Assembly (NCBI GenBank): GCA_963855995.1
Contig: OY979728.1
Location: 1 to 64,000 of the forward strand
Reading direction: 5' to 3'
Source: Muricea muricata
Lineage: Eukaryota > Cnidaria > Anthozoa > Malacalcyonacea > Plexauridae
Length of the DNA: 64,000 bases
Shown here: piece after piece, positions 36,756 through 48,800 of the stretch
Numbering within the stretch: position 1 is the first letter of the stretch
How the letters are laid out: each line of letters starts with the position of its first letter
Notes under the pieces: generated by a model
Database searches by the model: none
Told to the model about the DNA's origin: nothing
The model's input: the letters and a program-made list of their open reading frames with translations, nothing else
Program-made: the position numbers and the translations under genes

Positions 36756-37447
36756 GAATATCCGGCCACTTTTGGTGTTTGTTTTTTTGGGGGGGGGATA
36801 CGCAGTCATGAATATTTTACTGATACGGGATACACAGTCATTGAAATGACGTAAATATTCGAGTAGTTTAATCAGATAACTATATTATGTATTTCATGAC
36901 TTTCGCTCGTTTTTTAAAATACACGCTCACATGCATGTATTTGCTTCGTTCTTTATAAGCTCATCACATTGGACTCGTGAATATTATGTAAGTCATGATA
37001 TAGACGCATGCAGTGATTTACTCGTATAAATATATCATGTATTTTCATGAGTTTTAGGGTTAGGGACACTGTCACAATGCCAGAACTCAAAACATTGAGC
37101 AACTTTAAGTTAAACAAGTTTTGCTAACCTTTAAAATGGCAAATGCCGAATAAATAAGAAAACATGCTTTCCAAGGCTTTTTAAATATTTGTCTGAGCAG
37201 CTATGATGCATAGATAACAATGCATACTTTTTACAATCACAGTTTATAAATCTCTCTACCTGCTCGCTATAGTACATATTAAACTACTTCAAAACTTACG
37301 TCATTCAATCATTGCTTATCGTCGTATAACAGTCACACATTCTCCTCTTAGTGTTTGAACCATTAAACTACTCATATAGTTCTGTCATTTTAATGACTGC
37401 TTATCCCCGTATCCCCTAAAACCAAAAACTGTTTAGAGTGGCCGGGA
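36756..37447. mobile_element. Long-terminal-inverted-repeat element, ~690 bp
   Basis: The left arm CCGGCCACTTTTGGT..GGGGATACGCAGTCATGAAT..CAGTCATTGAAATGAC..GAGTAGTTTAAT is mirrored by the right arm ATTAAACTACTC..GTCATTTTAATGACTGC..GTATCCCC..AAAACTGTTTAGAGTGGCCGG. Pairing covers roughly 130 bp on each side. The interior repeats ATTTCATGA/TCATGA motifs and has no coding capacity. No clear target duplication is visible, so the superfamily is open. Confidence 0.7.
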
Positions 37448-38201
37448 ATTCTGTAATCGCTCCGAGGTGACACCATTAGTGTTTATTCTGTTGTTCTTGT
37501 ATGCGACAGCAATAGTTCAGTTCATTGTTTATTGAGGGGTTTACCAAATAAATAGTTAGTGTAATTACAATAACTAGAAAATTTACTGAAGAAATGTGCT
37601 AGTGGGCCTGATCTATAACCAGTAGAAATATTTCGAGATGTTTTCCTTATCCCTTTCAAACTGGTTCTATTGGTTAGATTTATTTCTCTGGTTAATTTTA
37701 TAGCTTAAACAGAAGTTTCCAGTTTTGATTATCGTGCATGGAACCGTGCAAATATTTCTTTCCATTGCGCGGTAGCTTTCATTGTTTTCAATCACTCAAG
37801 ATGTTATTATCGCACACGTTCCGCACACACTACAGTAAATGGCGTATCCACGAACGTGGCACTACAATTGAGCGATGGAATTTCATGTAGTAAACTCACA
37901 AAACAAAATGGCGATCTAACTTGTTGATTGCAAAATTCCATCTTTCACCTCTTTAAAAAATGTTTTACTATAAATATTAGTTATTTGTATAACCCTGATC
38001 CCTTTTAGCAAGTAAATTTGCCTTCGTAAGTTTCCTTTGTGCTCTCGATGCTGTTTCAAGGAAGTAATTCCGTGTTTAGAGGTGAAAATAAGTAATTACT
38101 TAACATCCCTGCGCGCTCATAGTTTACAGTTGAACCTTCATTGATTTAGCCTTGCATATGTGTCTAGAATATTTTTTCAAGTAATTCCACGTATTTTCCA
38201 G

Positions 38202-39710
38202 TGGTCAGCGTTATTACGTTCAACGCTAAGGCGAGAGAAGGGTCTACCGATCTTAGTCGAGTTACTCCGAGTCGATGACGACGCTGTCATTCGGGCAGAC
38301 GCCACAGCACTTCGGAATCTGGCGTTGGACACAAGGAATAAAGTTGTTATAGGTATGAGACCTGGTTTGCAGTTTGCTATGCGAGAGTCTGTTTGCTTCA
38401 CTTCTGCGTCTTCCTTTTGTCAGGCAAATACGCGATGAAGGATCTTGTTTACAGGCTGCCACCCGGAGAAGGGAGCCAGGGTGTCACAGAACCAACCTAC
38501 GGTGCTATTATATGCACTATACATCAATTGGTTGATCAGGACTCGCAAAATGCAAAGTAAGTTTTTCACATCCTGCATGCATATGTTTTATCAAAACAGC
38601 ACTCAATTCACAGCATAATTCATCTTCATAATGTATTCAACACATTTTATACAATATGAGGTTTACAACTCTATACCAGGAGGAATTGTTTTCTGACTGG
38701 AAATAAGAACCAGTTAAGAACCACGTGGGCCTGTATTTTTTCCTAATATAGGGGTATATTTTTTCCTAAGTACCTGTTATATAAGAAACACTTCAGCCTG
38801 AAGTCAAAATTAACTGGTTCTTTTATGTGACTTATTTTAGACCAGAATGATAATTGTCTGTGTATATTCAATTTTTAGAGCCGTACGGGATGTCGGTGGT
38901 ATCGTTAAACTAGTCAAAATTGCGAAAGGAAATTACAGTCCAAAAGTCGTTAAGACGGCAAATCAGGTGAGCTGGTATTCTCAGCAAGTCCCGGGAGCTC
39001 GATAGAGCTCATTACTCAGCTCGAAGTCACGAACTTCAAGTCATGTTTGCCCTGGCGAAGACTTTTTATTCCGCACTTACGATGTTGTAGCAACTTTTAG
39101 GAATCGGGAAATATCAAATTGGATCAAGTCTAATTCTAATTATTGTTTAATATTATTCAATGTTATTGACAACTAGTTTAATGTGAGCAAAAAATTGACC
39201 CACCCTATTCCAATGAAGCTTTAACAACTTGTGAAAATTTAGTAGACAGCGTGTCGTGGGATAGTTAATTTTGTATTTACTTTGTCCAAGGTTCTTGTTT
39301 CAATGTGGAATTTCAAAGAAACTCGGACAGTGATAGACAAGGCAGGATGGCAGTACACGAAGAATATTGCTGACGAGTATGGACAATCGCCTAGACCAAA
39401 AGCGTATGACGACGTCTCTCTACCCCGCAGTGCACACAAATCATACAACAATCATGCTCGTTATCCCCCACCATCCGCAAGTACCCCAGACGAGATACGT
39501 GATTTGGAAATGCGGGGTTATGCCATCCCCAATAGCGGTGGTGATCCTAGCAGAACTTCACCTGAGCCAGCCTCGCGCAATTCGCCCCGCACTCCTCGTG
39601 ATGAAGCGGTCTTGTCGACCAAAGCCCCTCCGGAATATGCGAAAGTTAACAAAAACAGAGACGGGGGCCCTGAAGGACCTGGTCAAGACGAGGCCGACTC
39701 GTGGGTTTGA
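38202..39710 (+). CDS. p120/delta-catenin (CTNND/ARVCF family), C-terminal exons
   Basis: p120-family catenins bind the juxtamembrane tail of cadherins through Armadillo repeats and signal to Rho GTPases. Four exons join in phase: 38202-38352, 38424-38556, 38879-38966 and 39291-39710, each with AG/GT borders. They encode [38 protein letters not shown] and [12 protein letters not shown] (Armadillo repeats), [36 protein letters not shown], and a Pro/Ser-rich tail. The last residues, ADSWV, give the class II PDZ-binding motif shared by ARVCF, delta-catenin and PKP4. No stop or frameshift interrupts them. The coiled coil and first Armadillo repeats are not found upstream to about 36,000, so the 5' exons lie outside or are lost; a long intron holding the SLC46 copy is possible. 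Confidence 0.9.
38705..38822. repeat. Inverted repeat in catenin intron (MITE-like)
   Basis: AAGAACCAGTTAA at 38705-38717 is matched by TTAACTGGTTCTT at 38810-38822. Between them TATTTTTTCCTAA is directly repeated (about 38735 and 38757). No target duplication was found. Confidence 0.5.
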
Positions 39711-39820
39711 ATTTGATTGAGCTGGCAAGCAGTTTAAAACATTGTCGATGAAAATCCGTGTTGATCCTGTTGTACCATGTTTACTTTTGCTAGTGTTTTA
39801 TAAATCTAGAATCTATTGTT

Positions 39821-40040
39821 AGTGAACTTTATAAATACTGGAACGATAACTCCAGGTAAAAGCCAGTGAACTGTATAAATACTGGAACGATAACTCCAGG
39901 TAAAAGCCAGTGAACTCCATAAATACTGGAACGATAACTCCGGGTAGAAGCCAGTGAACTCCATAAATACTGGAATGATAACTCCAGGTAGAAGCCAGTG
40001 AACTCTATAAATACTGGAACAATAACTCCGGGTAGAAGCC
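39821..40040. repeat. 44-bp minisatellite, ~5 copies, in catenin 3' region
   Basis: The unit AGTGAACTCTATAAATACTG plus GAACGATAACTCCAGGTAAAAGCC repeats with a 44-bp period (starts at 39821, 39865, 39909, 39953, 39997) and a few substitutions. It begins 110 bp after the catenin stop codon, so it is likely transcribed in the 3' UTR if the poly(A) site is distal (AATAAA at about 40658). Confidence 0.9.
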
Positions 40041-42120
40041 CTATAAATATCGAAAGCAGTTGCAATACAGCTATTCCAAGCTGTTTCGGCTTGGAAAACC
40101 AACTCGTGCGTTCATGAACCATGACATTAAATCAAAGTAAAAAACAACTTTGGCTGCAAACAAATAAGTGAGTGTGAATTGGCTTCAAGGGTGGCAAACA
40201 AATCATGGTTCTAGTCTAGTATAGAGTTGACTGTTTATTTACTGGTATATTATGTGCAGCTGTAATCTTACGTTTTTCATATATAACTGTAATACTTAAT
40301 CCGCCTGCTGTAGGCGTGGCGGAGTTTTAAATTCGCCCTATTTCTGGGTTTTTTTTTAAAGAATTTCGGTGTGACAAGCGTAGAGATTATAAAAGAATGG
40401 AAGGGGCATCGTAGGACAAATTCAGTCAAACGAAAGGGACAAATTGAAGCTTGCTAAGGGCCAAATTTCAAACCCGGATGTATGGTTGTGCGCCTATTGG
40501 CTGGTTCTTGACTTTTCCTAACAAGAGATCGAGAAAGCTCGAGAAAAATTTTTTCCGATTTTTTTGCACTCAAAGTTTTTTATGTAAAAACAGTGGCGAA
40601 GATGTTAAACATATGCGGATTGCCTTGAACGTTTTGAATTTTGTGTTTTGAATCCTGAATAAAGTTGGGTATGTTTAATATTGATTATTTGTGAGCGAAA
40701 ATGCAACCGTAGTATTGCTGTTGTACATCTTGTTGCACCTCTAAAACAATGTTGACAACTGCTTCAAGGAGGAAGTTTAATTTGTTTTAAGATGTGGGAC
40801 AATTTGGCAGATATTTTAACCTAAGGTTGAAAACCTCCTTATTACCAAAAAATCTTGCTGTCTGCACCTCAAATTATAAAAAATAGGTACGCTAAAGCGT
40901 ACATGTGTCTACTGTAAGCGAAATACAGAACAATCTGAATATGCAAGACATTAAAATGACCTTTCTATTTTAATTAATAAAAAAATTCGACAAATAGACA
41001 GCTAATCTACAATACATCACATGTATTTATTTTTAGCAGTACTGTACATAGTTCACATTCGTGATATAGTTAGCATCAATTAAAACTAAATTAATCAAAA
41101 ACTTTAGTTATATGTCAGTAATCTAACCGAGGAGGTTTTCTCTACTAACTGAGGACGCCTGCCGACTATATCTAGAATGTTCTATAAATATTATTTGAGA
41201 AACAAGTATTAGAACTAGCTATATTTACATAAATTTCACGAATTACAAAGCGTGCAACCCAAACATAACTGTTTTCATCAAGTAATGAATGCGGAGATAT
41301 TCGTAATTACCGTAGCAATCTCCAGTCATTTGTTGTCAAGGACTTGAAGAACAACCAATTCTGTATGTTCTAGAAAAATTGTCACTGTTACCAGAAGGAC
41401 ATCATGTGAGAAAGGCTCGTAAGACACACGATCCTCCCACTTTTTTATCGACCAACATTTTAGATACGTTGCGACTTTTTAGATACGTTGTGACTTACGT
41501 TGCGACTTGCATTACCGCTTCCTGGTCTTTTGTGTTAGTTTCTTGTCTATTAAATATGGCTGTATTCAAGTTGGTTTTAGATAGATAGATAGATAAATTG
41601 TTTAATAATACAACATCTTGCAGTCATAGATTGAATTAAATGTGTTACATCGGTGTCGGCCTTTTTCTCGCATAAAACAGATTCATTATGCAGGTATTGC
41701 CTAGCCGATTGCCTTCTCTGGCCAATAAAAATGCTAGTTTCCGCTAGGCGAATTTTGCTCTCGGAACGGAATATTTCATTGTTTTTGAGCTTTCAACAGT
41801 GGCTCTGAAAAATTCTGTTTCTCGCACAAAACTCCGTCTAGTAGCCTTCCGCCAACACAAACCTGACAGCATTGGACAATTTGAAAATATAATAGGCTAA
41901 ATGTCTACCCTTAGCGCAAAAGCTTTTTTCCATACTTCTGGGGTCTGGCTAGAAGCTAGAGGACGATTATAGTTCCCGTATATCGATATTTTGCACAAAA
42001 ATAGTTAATTTTAAGTGATAAATGTTAAGTGTATTTCAAGCTCATTTTTAATCGGGCTTTTTGTCAAGGGGGTAATAAGTTTTTAAAAATTAAATATAGT
42101 TTTTAAGGAGTGTGGGTTTT
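40041..42120. other. Intergenic, no gene seen
   Basis: Includes a candidate poly(A) signal AATAAA near 40658 and a short (TAGA)n run at 41579-41597. Short open frames at 40451-40651 and 41379-41588 have no recognisable domain and no splice context. Confidence 0.45.
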
Positions 42121-42125
42121 GTTCA

Positions 42126-42195
42126 GCCTGTTTGGCCAAGTGGTCGTCGAGCTAGCTCTCTTCCTTTTGGTGCGGGTTCGAATCCCATTCCTGCT
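42126..42195 (+). other. tRNA-like sequence with A and B boxes (SINE head or tRNA relic)
   Basis: TGGCCAAGTGG (42133-42143) is a perfect Pol III A-box and GGTTCGAATCC (42175-42185) a perfect B-box, 42 bp apart start to start. The acceptor ends (GCCTG.. and ..TCCTGC) do not pair well, so it is probably a tRNA-derived SINE or a decayed tRNA. A pyrimidine-rich run with T-stretches follows. Confidence 0.55.
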
Positions 42196-42309
42196 TCATC
42201 ATTTCTTTCATTTTTTCCCCTCCTTTTTTTAAATGCGAGCTTCCTACCTGAAGTTTTCATGAAGTTTTAGGTGTTGGTTTTAACTGCTGGGTTTTTTCCT
42301 TATTTATTG

Positions 42310-42870
42310 GTAAATATTGCCAAAAAATGTAACGTCTTCGTCTTGTCCTGCGGCGAACGATCCAGATAAATGCACGTGCGTGATACATACTGCACATGCG
42401 CGCTGTTAATTCTGATACCCGTATCTGCGCGAAGACGCTCCCACAATCTTTAGAGTGTTGCTGTACAAAAGAAGATAAATACGAAACGCTTGATTTAGTT
42501 TTTTTCTGAATACAATAAAACTCATTTAACCGTAGTAACTTTTATAATTTATTATATTCCATGCTGTACATATTGCCAAAAATGTAACGTCAAAAAACGT
42601 CTTGCATTGTGATGCGTTTTTTTATATGGTTATGGGTGTTTTGTCGTAAACTAAAGCGCTCATATTTCTATATTTTCACTAGTGAAGATACGAAAAAATA
42701 TGTAATGCGTGAAAAACGCGTGTGTTTTCCGCGGGTTTTATATGTTCCACGTACTGGGACGTGTATATATTGCGCATGCGTCTGGCTCATAAGGACCGCG
42801 AACAAGGCCCACAATCTTAGAGTGGTACTGTACTAAAGGTAAATAAATACGATACGCGTTTGTTGTAAGC
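42310..42870. repeat. Diverged direct duplication
   Basis: ATATTGCCAAAAAATGTAACGTC at about 42315 recurs at about 42570 with one base less. CCCACAATCTTTAGAGTG..GTACAAAAGAAGATAAATACG (about 42440) recurs as CCCACAATCTTAGAGTG..GTACTAAAGGTAAATAAATACG (about 42809). The two halves differ in length, so they look like two diverged copies of one element in tandem. Confidence 0.55.
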
Positions 42871-43202
42871 TGTCCCTGAAAGTTTGCATCGATCGACGGG
42901 CTGATCACCCTTCGATGGTTAAGTGGGGGGGGCATTGTCTGCGAGCGGGGCGAAGCCCGTTACTTAGTTGGGCCTAGCCCCAATCAAGGTCATTGTCCAT
43001 AACCCACTTGGTCAGTCAGTGGGGTTTGTGAGTGGACGGGGGCTTTTCATTCTATCTTATAACTTCTTTGGAGAAATGCAAATGAAGTCACGTGTTCAAC
43101 GTCACAAGCTAGAGACGTCACAGAAAAATTTATGCAACGTGGTGGACCATCATGGAGGACAGCTGGCAAGGTTCCTTTAGAATTTATATTTTTTTCAAAT
43201 CA

Positions 43203-43930
43203 CGGATTTTATGGATTTATGGCTGCTTGACGCTGAGAAGAACGTTGATTGCTGCTGTTTGAAGGTAATTTGGAATCTTTTGTCGTCAAATTGTCTTTGT
43301 AAATGTTGTTTTAAGCGTCTCTTCGTGAGGGCAAATTTAGAAAGGACGGTCGCCATGTTTGAATTTGTCTTTCTTGTAGGCGTTTGTTGTACAGTACGCT
43401 AGCGATTGACTTTGTGGCTCGCTTTTGAGGTGAAGATTGACTGTCTTAAAAGGTAATTTGCTTTATTTGAGCGAAGTATAGGTTGTTTAAATACGTAAAA
43501 CGATGAAGTAAAATTATCTTCGTTGCCATATTGTTTTAAATTCGTCGCAAGACAAGCTTTTCTTCAACATGGTAGAGTTTAAATTTGTTTGAATTTGTTG
43601 TAGAGACTGGCCTTGTTTGTGGCTGGCTTTCAATGTGTGGACGAAACACTTGTCTGGAAAGGTAATTTGCTTTCGTTGTAGGTTTTAGCTCACTGAAGTA
43701 TAGCTTGTGTTAATACGCCTTAAATATAAATACTGTGAAATTTGTTTTTAATTGTGGATCTATCTTTCATTCGAGAATCGAGATGGAAAATTCCGAACCG
43801 TGCTTGCCATGTGGTGGCTGTCTTTTCATAGCTGGCTTTTCATAGCTGGCTTTTCATGTGAAGATTAAAAAGGTAACTTACATTCCTTGTAGGTTTTATT
43901 TGAGCAAAGTATAGCTCGGTTTACCTTTAT
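43203..43930 (+). repeat. Four tandem exon-like repeats ending in GTAATTTG donors
   Basis: Four segments share the layout GCTGGCTTTTCA..GTGTGAAGATTG..AAAG|GTAATTTGC, with donor-like junctions at 43264, 43452, 43661 and 43872 (spacing 188, 209 and 211 bp). The three downstream copies continue with TTGTAGGTTTTA / TTTGAGCGAAGTATAG-like sequence. No long open frame links them. They may be duplicated first or non-coding exons, or simply a diverged ~200-bp tandem repeat. Confidence 0.5.
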
Positions 43931-45640
43931 GAATAGGGAATGGAATTCATAATACGTTTCAAATTTGCCAAGACATGTTGCTGCAGAAAGTCCATTTTAA
44001 TTGACTGTATCGAATTAAAGATGTTTCCGTTCTTTTTGTAGAAAAGGGTGTAAATGTGAATAATAGAAGGAATGCGTCATGAAGGTGCTTCGAAAGGGGA
44101 GTGAGTTTATGTTTATGTGAGCTTAGATATTTTCAATAAAATCAATTTAATTACATGGTGTTCCACAAATTTCTTATATAAAATAATATAATTCACCATG
44201 CAAAGTCTGAAATTACATATTGTCAGTAATTTATCTTGCAGAATTTTTGACCCTAGAGTTTTTCCAAAATTCCACCCCTTCTTGAACTTAGGCATAAAAG
44301 TCGTTTTTCATTTGGCATATTTGTTCACTGAAAAAGGAAATCACTGTCTTACCAACCTGATTGGCTTTGCTTTCTTGCAGAGTTTTTGGTTCTGCCTTGC
44401 GTGAATATATTTGGCTGGTAGAAAGCGAGCGTTAGGGCATGGCACATGAGTTTAGACAGGATGACCAGACCTAGGATGTGTGCAAGTAAAGCTTTGCCAG
44501 ATTTTGATTGAATGAAAAACAATTGCAAAAAATCTTCTACCAGTAATTAACCTTGGCTCATAAAAAACTGGCAATGTTTTCCTTGGGGTTAGGAGGGTGC
44601 AAATGGTACCCATAGGTAGAGGGTACAAGTGGTACCTGCAAGAAGAGAGAAGCTGCGTAAGATACAAGAAGAAGAGGGGGCCCTTTCAATGAATCTTCCG
44701 CAGCAGGTAAAAGCATGCACATTGGTTAGTTGGGCTAGCTTCATGACGAAGTCCGCTACCAGTGTCTAGGTTTCTCTTGGTGTGGGGCAACGCAGACAAC
44801 AACGAAAGATGTAAGTGTTCAACCCCTGTTTATGGTACCTCATAGGTGCGACACGCACTAGGTTAAGGGCATGACGAGACGCCATATTCAGGGGTATTAT
44901 AATGCGCAGCAGCTAGGGCCCATGGCGAACAGTGCATGTGCAGTTAGGCTATTGTAGACAGTTTAGTTGCGCGACACACCACATTTACGTTAAGATGTTT
45001 TCAGTTATCAAGACTTTTTTCTTTCCTGCACCAGATTTGTGCTAAAATATAAACAGATTGCCCTGCATGTTGGAGTGTTGTCATGTCGTGCTTTGTTGAT
45101 GAATGTTTTCTTCTGCAACATGGCTGTCACGAAAGCGCTCCATCGATCAAGCTCACGTATGGTCGTCATAGAAACATAGAATGTTTCCATGTTTTGTTCA
45201 TTGTTTCTGCAGACTGATCATACATTTGCTTGGTTGAACGTGAATTAAACATTACTATAAGCCTGTGCAAAGCCTCTTTTACATGGCCATGTTCTCTCTG
45301 ACTAATATCAAGTGCCAAATGTTTTTTAGCCGTGTACACAATGAATTTTTGATAAATTTGTTGAAAGTCCCTAATTTATACGGTGAAGAAACATTTGACC
45401 CACGAAATTTTGTCAAGGGAAATTTAGTCGTGCAAGAGGGGCTTTATTTTCGAAGCTTTTGTGATCACACGTTGGAGATTCAGTGTGTGTTCCCGGTAAA
45501 TCTTCTAAAAAATTTTCAATAAATGATTTCTTGTGTGGTCACAGAAATTTTGACAGTACAAACAGGTGATAAACTACAATGTACCAAGTTAGGAATTTTT
45601 GACAAATTTAGTGAAAGTTCCCATTACATACTTATACTTA
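43931..45640. other. Intergenic, no gene supported
   Basis: The only gene-like hint is an open frame at 45265-45522 (NLYGEETFDPRNFVKGNLVV in the middle) that stops and is followed in the same frame by more open sequence to 45744. A short internal repeat (GAATTTTTGAYAAATTTRKTGAAAGT) occurs at about 45342 and 45593. I recognise no domain. Confidence 0.4.
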
Positions 45641-45890
45641 TTATTTACTCATACTTATTATTTACTCGTACTTTATATACTTATACTTCTTATACTTCTT
45701 ATACTTCTTATACTTTATATACTTTTATACTTATTATTATATAGTTTTTATACTTATTATTTATATACTTTTTATACTTATTATTTATATGCTTATACTT
45801 TATATGCTTATACTTTATATACTTTTACACTTATTATGATATTGTACTTATACTTTTTATACTTATTATATACGGACAATATATAATATA
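45641..45890. repeat. TATACTTA-type microsatellite (left)
   Basis: Runs of TATACTTATTAT, TATACTTCT and TATATGCTTATACTT. Open frames cross it only because the repeat lacks stops in some frames. It abuts the minisatellite at 45,890. Confidence 0.9.
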
Positions 45891-48800
45891 TGGACAGCTA
45901 AATTTACAGCTTTTTATAAGTGAGAATGGACAGCCAAACAACATTTTACAAGTGAGAATAAACAGCTAAACGACTTTTATATAGAGAAAATTACCAGCAA
46001 AAGGGCTTTTTATAAGTGAGAATGGACAGCTACTTTACATTTGTATAGAGAGAATGGATAGTGAAAAAACTTTTTATACGAGACAATTGACAGCTAAGAC
46101 TTTTTATAAATGACAATGAACGGCTAAAAGACTTTTATATAGAGAAAATTGACAGCAAAAGGACTTTTTATATAGAGATAATTGACAGCTAAAAGACTTT
46201 CATATGGAGAAAATTAAAAGCAAAAGGACTTTTTATATAGAGATAATTGACAGCTAAAAGGTTTTACATAGAGAAAATTGCAAGCAAAAGGACTTTTTAT
46301 AAGAGACAATTGACAGCTAAAAGACTTTTATATGGAGAAAATTGAAAGCAAAAAAACTTTTTATATAGAGATAATTGACAGCTAAAAGACTTTTATATAG
46401 AGAAAATTGCCAGCAAAAGGACTTTCTATAAGAGATAATTGACAGCTAAAAGACTTTTATATGGAGAAAATTGACAGCAAAAGGACTTTTTATAAGTGAG
46501 AATGGACAGCTAAAAGACTTTTATATCGAGAAAATTGACAGCAAAAGGACTTTTTATAAGAGATAATTGACAGCTAAAAGACTTTTATATGGAGAAAATT
46601 GACAGCAAAAGGACTTTTTATATAGAGATAATTGACAGCTAAAAGACTTTTATGTAGAGAAAATTGCCAGCAAAAGGACTTTTTATAAGAGATAATTGAC
46701 AGCTAAAAGACTTTTATATAGAGAAAATTGCCAGCAAAAGGACTTTTTATAAGAGATAATTGACAGCTAAAAGACTTTTATAAGGAGAAAATTGACAGCA
46801 AAAGGACTTTTTATATAGAGATAATTGACAGCTAAAAGACTTTTATATAGAGAAAATTGCCAGCAAAAGGACTTTTTATAAGAGATAATTCACAGCTAAA
46901 AGACTTATATGGAGAAAATTGACAGCAAAAGGACTTTTTATAAGTGAGAATGGACAGCTAAAAGACTTTTATATAGAGAAAATTGAAAGCCAAAGGACTT
47001 TTTATAAGGAGATAATTCACAGCTAAAAGACTTTTATATGGAGAAAATTGAAAACAAAAGGACTTTTTATATAGAGATAATTGACAGCTAAAAGACTTTT
47101 ATATAGAGAAAATTGCATGCAAAAGGACTTTTTATAAGAGATAATTGACAGCTAAAAGACTTTTATATGGAGAAAATTGACAGCAAAAGGACTTTTTATA
47201 TAGAGATAATTGACAGCTAAAAGACTTTTATATGAAGAAAATTGAAAGCAAAAGGACTTTTTATATAGAGATAATTGACAGCTAAAAGACTTTTATATAG
47301 AGAAAATTGCCAGCAAAAGGACTTTTTATAAGTGAGAATGAACAGCTAAAAGACTTTTATGTAGAGAAAATTGACAGCAAAAGGACTATTTATAAGAGAT
47401 AATTGACAGCTAAAAGACTTTTATATAGAGAAAATTGAAAGCCAAAGGACTTTTTATAAGAGATAATTGACAGCTAAAAGACTTTTATATAAAGAAAATT
47501 GACAGAAAAAGGACTTTTTATAAGAGATAATCGACAGCTAAAATACTTTTATATAGAGAAAATTGAAAGCAAAAGGACTTTTTATAAGAGATAATTGACA
47601 GCTGAAAGACTTTTATATAGAGATAATATAAAGCAAAAGGACTTTTTATAAGTGAGAATAGACAGCTAAAAGACTTTTATATGGAGAAAATTGACAGCAA
47701 AGGACTTTTTATATAGAAATAATTGACAGCTAAAAGATTTTAGATAGAGAAAATTGCTAGCGAAAGGACTTTTTATAAGAGATAATTGACAGCTAAAAGA
47801 CTTTTTATAAGAGATAATTGACAGCTAAAAGACTTATATGGAGAAAATTGACAGCAAAAGGACTTTTTATAAGTGAGAATGGACAGCTAAAAGACTTTTA
47901 TATAGAGAAAATTGAAAGCAAAAAGACTTTTTATAAGAGATAATTGACAGCTAAAAGACTTATATGGAGAAAATTGACAGCAAAAGGACTTTTTATAAGT
48001 GAGAATGGACAGCTAAAAGACTTTTATATAGAGAAAATTGAAAGCCAAAGGACTTTTTATAAGGAGATAATTCACAGCTAAAAGACTTTTATATGGAGAA
48101 AATTGAAAACAAAAGGACTTTTTATATAGAGATAATTGACAGCTAAAAGACTTTTATATAAAGAAAATTGCATGCAAAAGGACTTTTTATAAGAGATAAT
48201 TGACAGCTAAAAGACTTTTATATGGAGAAAATTGACAGCAAAAGGACTTTTTATATAGAGATAATTGACAGCTAAAAGACTTTTATATGAAGAAAATTGA
48301 AAGCAAAAGGACTTTTTATATAGAGATAATTGACAGCTAAAAGACTTTTATATAGAGAAAATTGCCAGCAAAAGGACTTTTTATAAGTGAGAATGGACAG
48401 CTAAAAGACTTTTATGTAGAGAAAATTGACAGCAAAAGGACTATTTATAAGAGATAATTGACAGCTAAAAGACTTTTATATAGAGAAAATTGAAAGCCAA
48501 AGGACTTTTTATAAGAGATAATTGACAGCTAAAAGACTTTTATATAAAGAAAATTGACAGAAAAAGGACTTTTTATAAGAGATAATCGACAGCTAAAATA
48601 CTTTTATATAGAGAAAATTGAAAGCAAAAGGACTTTTTATAAGAGATAATTGACAGCTAAAAGACTTTTTATAAGAGATAATTGACAGCTGAAAGACTTT
48701 TATATAGAGATAATATAAAGCAAAAGGACTTTTTATAAGTGAAAATAGACAGCTAAAAGACTTTTATATGGAGAAAATTGACAGCAAAGGACTTTTTATA

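Noticed and set aside
45265..45744. Two adjacent same-frame open stretches separated by one stop
   Set aside because: No recognisable domain, no splice context, and the second half enters the microsatellite; it may be a decayed exon but support is too weak.
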